Shown here: piece by piece, positions 6,348 to 10,779 of the stretch
Layout of the letters: every line of letters begins with the position of its first letter
Position numbering within the stretch: the first letter of the stretch is position 1
Source of the DNA: a bacterium
GTDB lineage: Bacteria; Patescibacteriota; Minisyncoccia; Moranbacterales; DUUL01
Length of the DNA: 11,457 nucleotides
Direction of reading: 5' to 3'
NCBI GenBank assembly: GCA_030641245.1
Contig: DAOWHU010000092.1
Location: forward strand, 1-11,457
Notes under the pieces: model-generated
Databases searched by the model: none
What the model saw: the letters and a program-made list of their open reading frames with translations, nothing else
Told to the model about the DNA's origin: nothing
Position numbers and translations under genes: made by a program

Positions 6348-8786
6348 ATGAAAAACTTTAAACAAGACAAATTATCCAAAAATGCTCGCTTTGTAATCAA
6401 CAGAACCAAAACGACCTCTGAATCAAACGCCTTTAAAAAAATAAATGGTCTCTTCTTAATCGAAGCTCTATCTCGAAAAAAAGGAAGTTTGGGTGAGTTC
6501 ATTATGCACAATCTTTTAAAAAAGAACCCTCCGATCCCTCCTAATCAAAAAATAAAAGAACGCCCTCTTAAATTCTCCATTGAAGATATCTTGGTGAAAG
6601 CCTTTCAGATTGCCTCTATCTCCAAAACCCCCTACGTTGGAACCGAACATCTTTTCCATGCTTTTTTATCTTTTTTAATTGACAAAGAACCAGAGTTCTT
6701 AAATAAACATTTCAATAAAGAAATCGTAATCACCGCCAATAAAGATTTAGACAACTCGGCTCTCAACAACCACGATCCTAAGTTTATGAATGAGATGCAA
6801 ACTATCATTGAAAACTTCTTCTCCCCTAAGCATTCCTCCCATCATAAATCTTCCCTGAAAGAATTTGGCACCGACTTAAACCAACTCTCTTTAAAGGAAA
6901 ACCATATTTTAGTTGGTTGTAACAATGAATTAAAAAGAATTTCTAATATCCTGGGTCGAAAAAATAAGAATAATCCGGTCTTGATTGGAGAACCAGGAGT
7001 AGGAAAAACCGCCATTATCGAAGGCTTGGCCCAAAAAATAAATCAAGGCAAAGCTCCCTATTATTTAAATAGTAAAAAAATTATTAGTCTCGATATGGGA
7101 CTAATGATTGCCGGAACTAACTTTCGAGGAGAATTCGAAGCTCGTCTAAAGCAAATTATTCAAGAAGCCACTTCCAATAAAAATGTAATTTTATTTATCG
7201 ATGAAATTCACATTTTAGTGGGAGCCGGAAATGCTATGGGCGGAATGGACGCTGCCAATCTATTGAAACCAGCTTTGTCTCGAGGTGATATTCAAGTTAT
7301 CGGAGCTACCACTTTAGATGAGTATCGAAAACATATTGAAAAGGATTCTGCCTTGGAAAGAAGATTCCAAACTATTTTTGTCAATGAACCCAATCAACTA
7401 GAAACTGAAAAGATACTCCGAGGAATTAAACCTCTTTATGAAAAATATCACAATATCACTATTATCCCTGAAACTATTATCCTGGCTTCTAATTTAGCCA
7501 AAAGATATTTTCCCAATAGATTCTTACCTGATAGCGCCATCGACTTGATTGACGAAAGTTCGGCTAAAAAAAGAACTATCTCCACTAACATCAAAGCCTA
7601 CAAAAAACTGAATAAAAGAAAAGAGGCTCTTCGAAAAATCATTGCCGAAAAAGAATCTCTAGTGATTTCTGATCGCTATGAAGAAGCTATTCTATTTCGC
7701 GACAAAGAACAAGCTGTCAAGAAAGAAATTTTGGGAATCAAAAAAGTAATTCAAAGAACCGAAAAGAATAATCCCGTTCAACTTAACCCCCAGGATATTC
7801 TTGAAACAGTGGCTGAATCTGCTAAAATTCCGCTAGAACTTTTGACTGAAAAAAATAATGACATTCCCACTAAAATCAAAAAAACTCTCCAAAAAAAAAT
7901 CATCGGGCAAGCTAAAGTCGTCAAAGAAATTTACAACACTCTACTCCGTCGATCTAGTGGAGTGTCCGACCCCAACCAACCTCTAGGCTCTTTTTTATTT
8001 ATTGGTGCTTCTGGGGTAGGCAAAACTTTAACCGCCAAAATTTTAGCCAGTTCTCTATCGCCCCTAACCACCGACAATTTGATTCAAATCAATATGAGCG
8101 AGTTTATGGAAAAACACGCCATTTCAAAATTACTAGGCGCTCCCGCTGGCTATGTTGGTTACGATGAGGACAAAAGCCTAATTGAAAAAGTTCGGCAAAA
8201 TCCTTACAGCGTAGTTCTTTTCGATGAGATTGAAAAAGCTGATCAAAATATTTTGAATATTCTTTTGCAAATTTTAGATGAAGGTAAAATTACTGATGCC
8301 AAGGGTCGGGTAATTAATTTCAGAAATACGGTCATAATTTTAACTTCCAATATTGGCACCTCCGAATTAACCCAATTATCTAAAATCGGATTCGATGCCA
8401 AAGATAATTCTATGACCAAACAAAAAAAAATTACTCGAGAAGCTATTCAAAAAGAAATCTCTCAAAATCTTTCTGGGGAACTTCTTAATCGACTAGATAA
8501 TCTTCTAATCTTCGATTATTTAAACAAGAAAAATCTTCAAAAAATTGCCAAGAGTGAACTTCAGGAATTGACCCGAAGATTAAAAGAACGAAAAATAAAA
8601 CTAGCTTTTACTAATTCAGTACAAGACTTAATTGCTCAAAAAAGCATCAACCCTCAACAAGGAGCCCGACTAATTAAAAAACAGATTGAGAAAATAATTG
8701 AACCTTTGGTTGCTCAAAAAATTATTGAAAAAAATCCGAAAAAAATCAATTTGAAGGTTAAAAATAAAAAAATTGTTATTAGCTAA
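6348..8786 (+). CDS. clpC: ClpC-type AAA+ unfoldase, ATP-binding subunit of Clp protease
   Basis: Double-ring AAA+ unfoldase that threads proteins into a protease chamber such as ClpP (established for the family). Length 812 aa. The N-terminal domain has one clear Clp_N repeat (about 76-110, TPYVGTEHLFHAFL) and a weaker preceding one. D1: Walker A GEPGVGKT (214-221), pore loop AGTNFRGEFE (255-264), Walker B ILFIDE (281-286), arginine finger ERR (337-339). The short middle domain with a UVR-like segment (about 443-462, YEEAILFRDKEQAVKKE) marks ClpC rather than ClpB. D2: Walker A GASGVGKT (553-560), pore loop GYVGYDE (601-607), Walker B VVLFDE (622-627), sensor-2 GAR (772-774). IGF at 680-682 matches the ClpP-docking tripeptide. 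The D1 pore aromatic is Phe instead of Tyr. It is divergent from the pilus operon. A second ATG at codon 53 lies too far into the N-domain to be preferred. Confidence 0.93.
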   Translation: MKNFKQDKLSKNARFVINRTKTTSESNAFKKINGLFLIEALSRKKGSLGEFIMHNLLKKNPPIPPNQKIKERPLKFSIEDILVKAFQIASISKTPYVGTEHLFHAFLSFLIDKEPEFLNKHFNKEIVITANKDLDNSALNNHDPKFMNEMQTIIENFFSPKHSSHHKSSLKEFGTDLNQLSLKENHILVGCNNELKRISNILGRKNKNNPVLIGEPGVGKTAIIEGLAQKINQGKAPYYLNSKKIISLDMGLMIAGTNFRGEFEARLKQIIQEATSNKNVILFIDEIHILVGAGNAMGGMDAANLLKPALSRGDIQVIGATTLDEYRKHIEKDSALERRFQTIFVNEPNQLETEKILRGIKPLYEKYHNITIIPETIILASNLAKRYFPNRFLPDSAIDLIDESSAKKRTISTNIKAYKKLNKRKEALRKIIAEKESLVISDRYEEAILFRDKEQAVKKEILGIKKVIQRTEKNNPVQLNPQDILETVAESAKIPLELLTEKNNDIPTKIKKTLQKKIIGQAKVVKEIYNTLLRRSSGVSDPNQPLGSFLFIGASGVGKTLTAKILASSLSPLTTDNLIQINMSEFMEKHAISKLLGAPAGYVGYDEDKSLIEKVRQNPYSVVLFDEIEKADQNILNILLQILDEGKITDAKGRVINFRNTVIILTSNIGTSELTQLSKIGFDAKDNSMTKQKKITREAIQKEISQNLSGELLNRLDNLLIFDYLNKKNLQKIAKSELQELTRRLKERKIKLAFTNSVQDLIAQKSINPQQGARLIKKQIEKIIEPLVAQKIIEKNPKKINLKVKNKKIVIS

Positions 8787-8794
8787 TAACAATT
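8771..8794. repeat. Perfect 24-bp palindrome over the clpC stop codon
   Basis: AATTGTTATTAG (8771-8782) is followed directly by its exact reverse complement (8783-8794), with the clpC TAA inside at 8784-8786. As RNA it folds to about a 10-bp stem. The A-rich tract before it becomes a T-tract on the minus strand, so it could end minus-strand transcripts arriving from the right. On the plus strand no U-tract follows. Confidence 0.6.
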
Positions 8795-8850
8795 GTCATC
8801 AGTGCTCTGCCATCAGTAATCGGCTTAACGATGACCGATGACTTGCTTTT
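8795..8850. repeat. Degenerate CATCAGT/GATGAC intergenic repeat
   Basis: CATCAGTG and CATCAGTA lie 14 nt apart, followed by ATGACCGATGAC. GTCATC at the left pairs with GATGAC at the right, and ATCGG with CCGAT. The family resemblance to ACTGATTACT at 321-330 is partial. This repeat supplies the alternative upstream comF start at 8838, which I therefore distrust. Confidence 0.35.
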
Positions 8851-8861
8851 CAAAAATAAAA

Positions 8862-9602
8862 ATGCTCAAGCTTACTAAATTTCTCAACATCCTTGAAAAA
8901 GCAACGCTCGATATAGTTCTTCCCAAACACTGTCTCCACTGCCACAAAGAAGAAACTTTCTTGTGTCCTGAGTGTTTAGATTTAATCAAAATAAATTCTT
9001 TTCAAGTCTGCCCTCTTTGTCAAAAATCTCTCACGGAATACGGAGAGATTTGTCGTTATTGTCGATCCTTCAAACCTCCAATTGACGGTTTGATCACCGC
9101 CGCCAATTATGATAATCCGCTAGTCGCTAGATTAATTCGTCTATTCAAATATAAATTTATCGACCAACTATCAGATCCTCTTTCTAAGATTTTAATCAAA
9201 GCTTACCAAAAAAATAAGCTAGCTATTCCCGATTTAATTATCCCCGTCCCTCTCCACCCGCTTCGATTACGTTGGCGAGGTTTTAATCAAGCTGAATTAC
9301 TAGCTCAAAATTTAGCTCAAAATTTGCTCCCTGGTTTTCCGATTAAAGTTAATTCCGAAATTTTAACCCGAGTTAAATACACCCTCGCTCAAGCTAATCT
9401 TAAAAAATCTGAAGACCGCCAACAAAATGTTCAGGACGCTTTTCAAATTGATTTAAAAGCTTTGGATAAAATAAAAAATCGTCGGATTCTTTTAATCGAC
9501 GACATCTGCACTACTGGTAGCACCTTAATGGAATGTGGAAAACAACTTCGAAAATTAAAACCGAAAACAATTCAGGGAGTGGTGGTGGCAAGACAAGGAT
9601 AA
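8862..9602 (+). CDS. comF: ComF family phosphoribosyltransferase-like protein
   Basis: ComF proteins are cytoplasmic and needed for natural transformation, where they assist handling of incoming single-stranded DNA; the fold is a type I phosphoribosyltransferase. With the start chosen here the protein has 246 aa. The N-terminal part carries four CxxC pairs (C24/C27, C35/C38, C50/C53, C64/C67), enough for two zinc sites. PVPLHPLRLRWRGFNQAELL (128-147) is the ComF signature, and ILLIDDICTTGST (209-221) is the PRPP-binding loop with both Asp residues intact. I chose ATG 8862 (MLKLTKFL) over the in-frame ATG at 8838 because the latter lies in intergenic repeat sequence and the short form matches other ComF N-termini. 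Neither start has a Shine-Dalgarno. With the pilus genes nearby, a role in DNA uptake is likely. Confidence 0.92.
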   Translation: MLKLTKFLNILEKATLDIVLPKHCLHCHKEETFLCPECLDLIKINSFQVCPLCQKSLTEYGEICRYCRSFKPPIDGLITAANYDNPLVARLIRLFKYKFIDQLSDPLSKILIKAYQKNKLAIPDLIIPVPLHPLRLRWRGFNQAELLAQNLAQNLLPGFPIKVNSEILTRVKYTLAQANLKKSEDRQQNVQDAFQIDLKALDKIKNRRILLIDDICTTGSTLMECGKQLRKLKPKTIQGVVVARQG

Positions 9603-9618
9603 AATAGTATGTAGTATT

Positions 9619-9678
9619 TACCCCGTTAAATAATTTTAAACTTTGATTAAAATTAGGCGAAGCCTATTTAACTGGGTA
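9619..9678 (+). repeat. Nested inverted repeats forming a three-way-junction element
   Basis: The outer arms TACCCCGTTAAATA (9619-9632) and TATTTAACTGGGTA (9665-9678) pair at 13 of 14 positions. Between them AATTTTAA/TTAAAATT (9632-9639, 9647-9654) and AGGC/GCCT (9655-9658, 9662-9665) form two further hairpins, so nearly all 60 nt can pair as a cruciform or RNA three-way junction. It starts 17 nt past the comF stop. Confidence 0.5.
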
Positions 9679-9707
9679 TAGTATTGAGTATCCAATATGC
9701 TACGTAA
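9674..9707. repeat. Dispersed GTAT-type repeat, copy A
   Basis: GGGTATAGTATTGAGTAT and the 16 nt after it align with 10242-10275 at about 24 of 34 positions. Both copies are in the same orientation, one on each side of the 65-codon gene and its leader. Confidence 0.45.
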
Positions 9708-9708
9708 C

Positions 9709-9752
9709 AAAAAAAGAGAGTTGGTCGATTGACTCGCTCTCTTTCTTTTTTT
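9709..9752. terminator. Two-way intrinsic terminator between comF and the small gene
   Basis: AAAGAGAG (9713-9720) pairs with CTCTCTTT (9737-9744), and GTC/GAC can pair inside the loop. The A-run before it and the T-run after it supply U-tracts on both strands, so it can end comF on the plus strand and the convergent small gene on the minus strand. Confidence 0.75.
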
Positions 9753-9782
9753 GTTCAGCCATTAAGTTTAATGACTATTCAA

Positions 9783-9980
9783 TCAGCAAAAGCCTGGATG
9801 ATTTGATCTTTTTGCTCCCAGCGTCTTCCAAACAGGAAAACCTTCATTCACTTCTCCATCTTTCATCTTTTCTTCCTTCTCTGCAATAATCCCTCCAACC
9901 AAAAAAGTTTTCTGGAAAGGAGTTCCCTCTGAACGATCTTCTTTCACTCTTCCCTTTTGCTTGTTACCTTTTCCTAACAT
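9783..9980 (-). CDS. Small basic protein of unknown function, 65 aa
   Basis: I do not recognise this protein. It starts MLGKGNKQKGR, is rich in Lys, Glu and Gly, has no membrane helix or signal peptide, and ends HPGFC with a single terminal Cys. It contains FLVGGIIAEKEEK (26-38). The start is set by AAGGAGG (9991-9985) four nucleotides before the ATG at 9980. This is the only textbook Shine-Dalgarno in front of a gene in the window. An in-frame ATG at 10040 would read through a 13-bp hairpin and is not favoured. The gene is monocistronic: it has its own promoter at 10211-10241, a long structured leader and a terminator 30 nt past its stop. The leader carries an attenuator-like arrangement, suggesting expression tuned to translation. 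A regulatory or stress role is conceivable but unproven. Confidence 0.6.
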   Translation of the reverse strand: MLGKGNKQKGRVKEDRSEGTPFQKTFLVGGIIAEKEEKMKDGEVNEGFPVWKTLGAKRSNHPGFC

Positions 9981-9984
9981 AAAT

Positions 9985-9991
9985 CCTCCTT
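9985..9991 (-). promoter_or_regulatory. Strong Shine-Dalgarno of the 65-codon gene
   Basis: AAGGAGG on the minus strand lies four nucleotides before ATG 9980. It decides this start over ATG 10040. A 6-bp hairpin (TCCTAT 9998-10003 with ATAGGA 10008-10013) stands just 5' of it and leaves it unpaired. Confidence 0.8.
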
Positions 9992-10022
9992 TGTTTGTCC
10001 TATAAAAATAGGATCTTTTATT

Positions 10023-10052
10023 AATTAGATTAAAACCCATTTTAATCTAATT
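10023..10052 (-). promoter_or_regulatory. Perfect 13-bp hairpin in the leader of the small gene
   Basis: AATTAGATTAAAA (10023-10035) and its exact reverse complement (10040-10052) surround a 4-nt loop, TGGG on the RNA strand. It lies between the proposed attenuator terminator and the Shine-Dalgarno. It may stabilise the mRNA 5' region, or act at the DNA level as an operator. Confidence 0.55.
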
Positions 10053-10073
10053 TTAAAAAACTTTTCGACAACT

Positions 10074-10188
10074 AAAAAACACCCTTTCGGGAGCTGATTG
10101 AAATCTTTTTAATTATCTAAACATCAAATCAACTCCCTATTTTGTTAGGTGTAAAAAATCCAAAAAATTGGAAATAGTTGTTTGATGT
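10074..10188 (-). promoter_or_regulatory. Four-segment transcription attenuator candidate
   Basis: Reading the minus strand: segment 1 ACATCAAACAACT (10188-10176); segment 2 GGGAGTTGATTTGATGT (10137-10121); segment 3 AATCAGCTCCC (10099-10089); segment 4 GGGTG (10084-10080), followed by TTTTTT (10079-10074). Pairing 1:2 gives 13 bp with one bulged A. Pairing 2:3 gives 11 bp with one G.U. Pairing 3:4 gives CTCCC-GAAA-GGGTG, a short GNRA-capped hairpin with one U.U mismatch, followed directly by the U-tract. ACACC (10152-10148) can also pair with GGTGT (10083-10079), so the 2:3 form would hide segment 4 too. The three pairings are mutually exclusive in the trp/phe order. Confidence 0.6.
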
Positions 10189-10206
10189 CGTAATTAAATT
10201 ATTCAT
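10129..10206 (-). CDS. Putative Phe-rich leader peptide, 25 aa
   Basis: ATG at 10206, TGA at 10131-10129. Residues 11-18 read YFQFFGFF: five Phe (one TTC, four TTT) and one Tyr in eight residues. Codons 7-11 overlap segment 1 of the attenuator, the Phe codons (10173-10153) follow directly, and the stop codon lies inside segment 2. A ribosome stalled on Phe would cover segment 1 and free segment 2 to pair with 3. A ribosome finishing at the stop would block segment 2 and free 3 to pair with 4. E. coli PheL and PheM are known peptides of this design. The ATG is only 4 nt past the proposed -10, so translation may be leaderless. Caution: T-runs in AT-rich DNA encode Phe by chance. Confidence 0.45.
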   Translation of the reverse strand: MNNLITTSNNYFQFFGFFTPNKIGS

Positions 10207-10210
10207 GTTC

Positions 10211-10241
10211 ATAATACTAAATCATTAAAAAATAATGTCAA
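10211..10241 (-). promoter_or_regulatory. Promoter of the leader peptide and small gene
   Basis: On the minus strand a perfect TTGACA (10241-10236) is followed, after 19 bp, by TATTAT (10216-10211), one mismatch from TATAAT. The spacer is longer than the 17-bp optimum. The predicted start at about 10206-10203 lies right at the leader-peptide ATG. Confidence 0.55.
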
Positions 10242-10275
10242 GGGTGAAGTATCGAGTATATAGTATATCGCGTAA
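10242..10275. repeat. Dispersed GTAT-type repeat, copy B
   Basis: Starts GGGTGAAGTATCGAGTAT and ends CGCGTAA; about 24 of 34 positions match copy A at 9674-9707. It ends exactly at the -35 box of the small-gene promoter. Nearby, TTATTTAACGGG (10312-10323) repeats in inverted orientation the arm at 9621-9632 of the three-way-junction element, so two parts of the same repeat cluster recur here. Confidence 0.45.
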
Positions 10276-10366
10276 TAGAAAATACTGATTTTTAGCCAGC
10301 AAAATCTTTTTTATTTAACGGGTTGAATCAGAATTTTAATTTTGTTAAGTAACTTGTTCAGTAACG

Positions 10367-10390
10367 ATGTACGTACATATGTAAGTACAT
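10367..10390. repeat. 24-bp near-perfect palindrome made of two tandem 12-mers
   Basis: ATGTACGTACAT (10367-10378) is a perfect palindrome. It is followed at once by ATGTAAGTACAT (10379-10390), which differs at one position. The two together are also palindromic apart from that base. The two-site symmetry suits a dimeric DNA-binding protein. It lies next to the left terminal repeat of the MITE-like unit. Confidence 0.55.
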
Positions 10391-10421
10391 GTTTGCTTGG
10401 GTTAGATTGATTAATTTACGT

Positions 10422-10444
10422 AAAAAGCCCGTTAGGGCTTTTTT
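10422..10444 (+). terminator. Intrinsic terminator T1
   Basis: AAAAAGCCC (10422-10430), loop GTTA, GGGCTTTTT (10435-10443), then one further T. Nine-bp stem with a U-tract on the plus strand. No plus-strand protein gene precedes it after comF, which is already terminated at 9709-9752. Confidence 0.7.
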
Positions 10445-10455
10445 ATTCTGGTGAA

Positions 10456-10484
10456 GAGAGTGGGACGATGTTGAAACTTTTTTA
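10456..10484. repeat. Terminator-linked direct repeat, copy 1
   Basis: A 29-nt unit with core GGGACGATGTTGAAAC and end CTTTTTTA. It matches copy 2 (10745-10775) at 27 of 29 aligned positions with one 2-nt gap. It starts 11 nt after terminator T1. Confidence 0.65.
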
Positions 10485-10501
10485 AACTTAGACACTATAA
10501 T
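10471..10501 (+). promoter_or_regulatory. Candidate promoter of a small RNA
   Basis: TTGAAA (10471-10476) and a perfect TATAAT (10496-10501) on the plus strand, 19-bp spacer. The -35 lies inside copy 1 of the terminator-linked repeat. The expected start is near 10508. Confidence 0.4.
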
Positions 10502-10507
10502 CTAATA

Positions 10508-10615
10508 TCAATTAAAATAAAAAATGCTTTCAATAAATCTAAACCAGATTTTTATTTAGCAGGGTTTGTCCAAAATACCTATGCAATATAACAACGGTCT
10601 TCTGATCGTTTTTTT
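10508..10615 (+). ncRNA. Putative small RNA of about 108 nt
   Basis: Bounded by the TATAAT promoter at 10496-10501 and terminator T2. It contains a hairpin AAATCT/AGATTT (10535-10540, 10546-10551) and no reading frame longer than 11 codons that stays inside it. I match it to no RNA family. It lies wholly within the MITE-like unit. It may be only a degenerate repeat interior. Confidence 0.3.
10593..10615 (+). terminator. Intrinsic terminator T2
   Basis: AACGGTC (10593-10599), loop TTCT, GATCGTT (10604-10610), with a T-run to 10615. Seven pairs including one wobble. It abuts the right terminal repeat of the MITE-like unit. Confidence 0.65.
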
Positions 10616-10690
10616 GTTACTTAACAAGTCACTTAACAATTTTCAGAGAAAGGGATTCGAAGAGTCAACTCACTAAACTCATACTTCGCC

Positions 10691-10709
10691 TAACGACTTG
10701 CATTCGTTA
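10691..10709. repeat. Small hairpin before terminator T3
   Basis: TAACGA (10691-10696) and TCGTTA (10704-10709) form a 6-bp stem with loop CTTGCAT. The loop looks like an anticodon loop, but no tRNA body surrounds it. Confidence 0.4.
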
Positions 10710-10715
10710 AGTGGT

Positions 10716-10739
10716 TCCCCCTCAAAGGGGGATTTTTTT
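10716..10739 (+). terminator. Intrinsic terminator T3
   Basis: TCCCCCT (10716-10722), loop CAA, AGGGGGA (10726-10732), then seven Ts (10733-10739). A strong GC stem with the U-tract on the plus strand, directed toward the 3' end of the convergent peptidase gene. No plus-strand gene precedes it, so the transcript it ends is unknown. Confidence 0.75.
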
Positions 10740-10744
10740 ACGCG

Positions 10745-10775
10745 GAGAGTGTGGGACAATGTTGGAACTTTTTTA
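10745..10775. repeat. Terminator-linked direct repeat, copy 2
   Basis: A 31-nt unit with core GGGACAATGTTGGAAC and end CTTTTTTA. Near-identical to copy 1 at 10456-10484 and, like it, starting a few nucleotides after an intrinsic terminator (T3). It ends 4 nt before the peptidase stop codon. Its 11-mer TTGGAACTTTT (10762-10772) recurs inverted at 11408-11418. Confidence 0.65.
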
Positions 10776-10779
10776 GATA

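Larger units (their letters stand above)
10344..10637. mobile_element. MITE-like element, 294 bp, with terminal inverted repeats
   Basis: The left end GTTAAGTAACTTGTTCAGTAAC (10344-10365, 22 bp) and the inverted right end (10616-10637) match at 20 of 22 positions. Directly outside both ends lies AATTTT (10338-10343 and 10638-10643), a possible 6-bp target duplication. Each end contains two tandem copies of a GTTAAGTAAC-like decamer, itself GTTA-AG-TAAC symmetric. There is no transposase frame inside. The interior holds a 24-bp palindrome, two terminators and one copy of a terminator-linked repeat. The flank is AT-rich, so the duplication could be coincidence. Confidence 0.4.

Noticed and set aside
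6348..8786. Calling the AAA+ gene clpB
   Set aside because: It lacks the long ClpB coiled-coil middle domain and has the UVR-like short middle region and the IGF tripeptide expected of ClpC.
8838..8861. Upstream start for comF adding eight residues
   Set aside because: The extra codons derive partly from an intergenic repeat (ATGACCGATGAC), and the shorter form fits the family N-terminus.
9783..10040. Longer 85-codon version of the small gene starting at 10040
   Set aside because: The extra 20 codons run through the loop and arm of a perfect 13-bp hairpin and have no ribosome site, while ATG 9980 has AAGGAGG at proper distance.
10153..10172. Independent intrinsic terminator: TCCAA-TTTT-TTGGA followed by T6 on the minus strand
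   Set aside because: The stem has only five mostly weak pairs, and the same bases are explained by the Phe codons of the leader frame; it remains an alternative reading of that stretch.
10581..10676. 31-codon plus-strand frame starting MQYNNGLLIV
   Set aside because: It runs through terminator T2 and the right MITE-like end, has no ribosome site, and its length is expected by chance.
10640..10740. Possible tRNA remnant: GGGATTCGAA resembles a T-arm and CTTGCAT an Ala anticodon loop
   Set aside because: The flanks of the T-arm-like sequence do not pair, no acceptor stem or D-arm is found, and the supposed 3' part is the T3 terminator hairpin.
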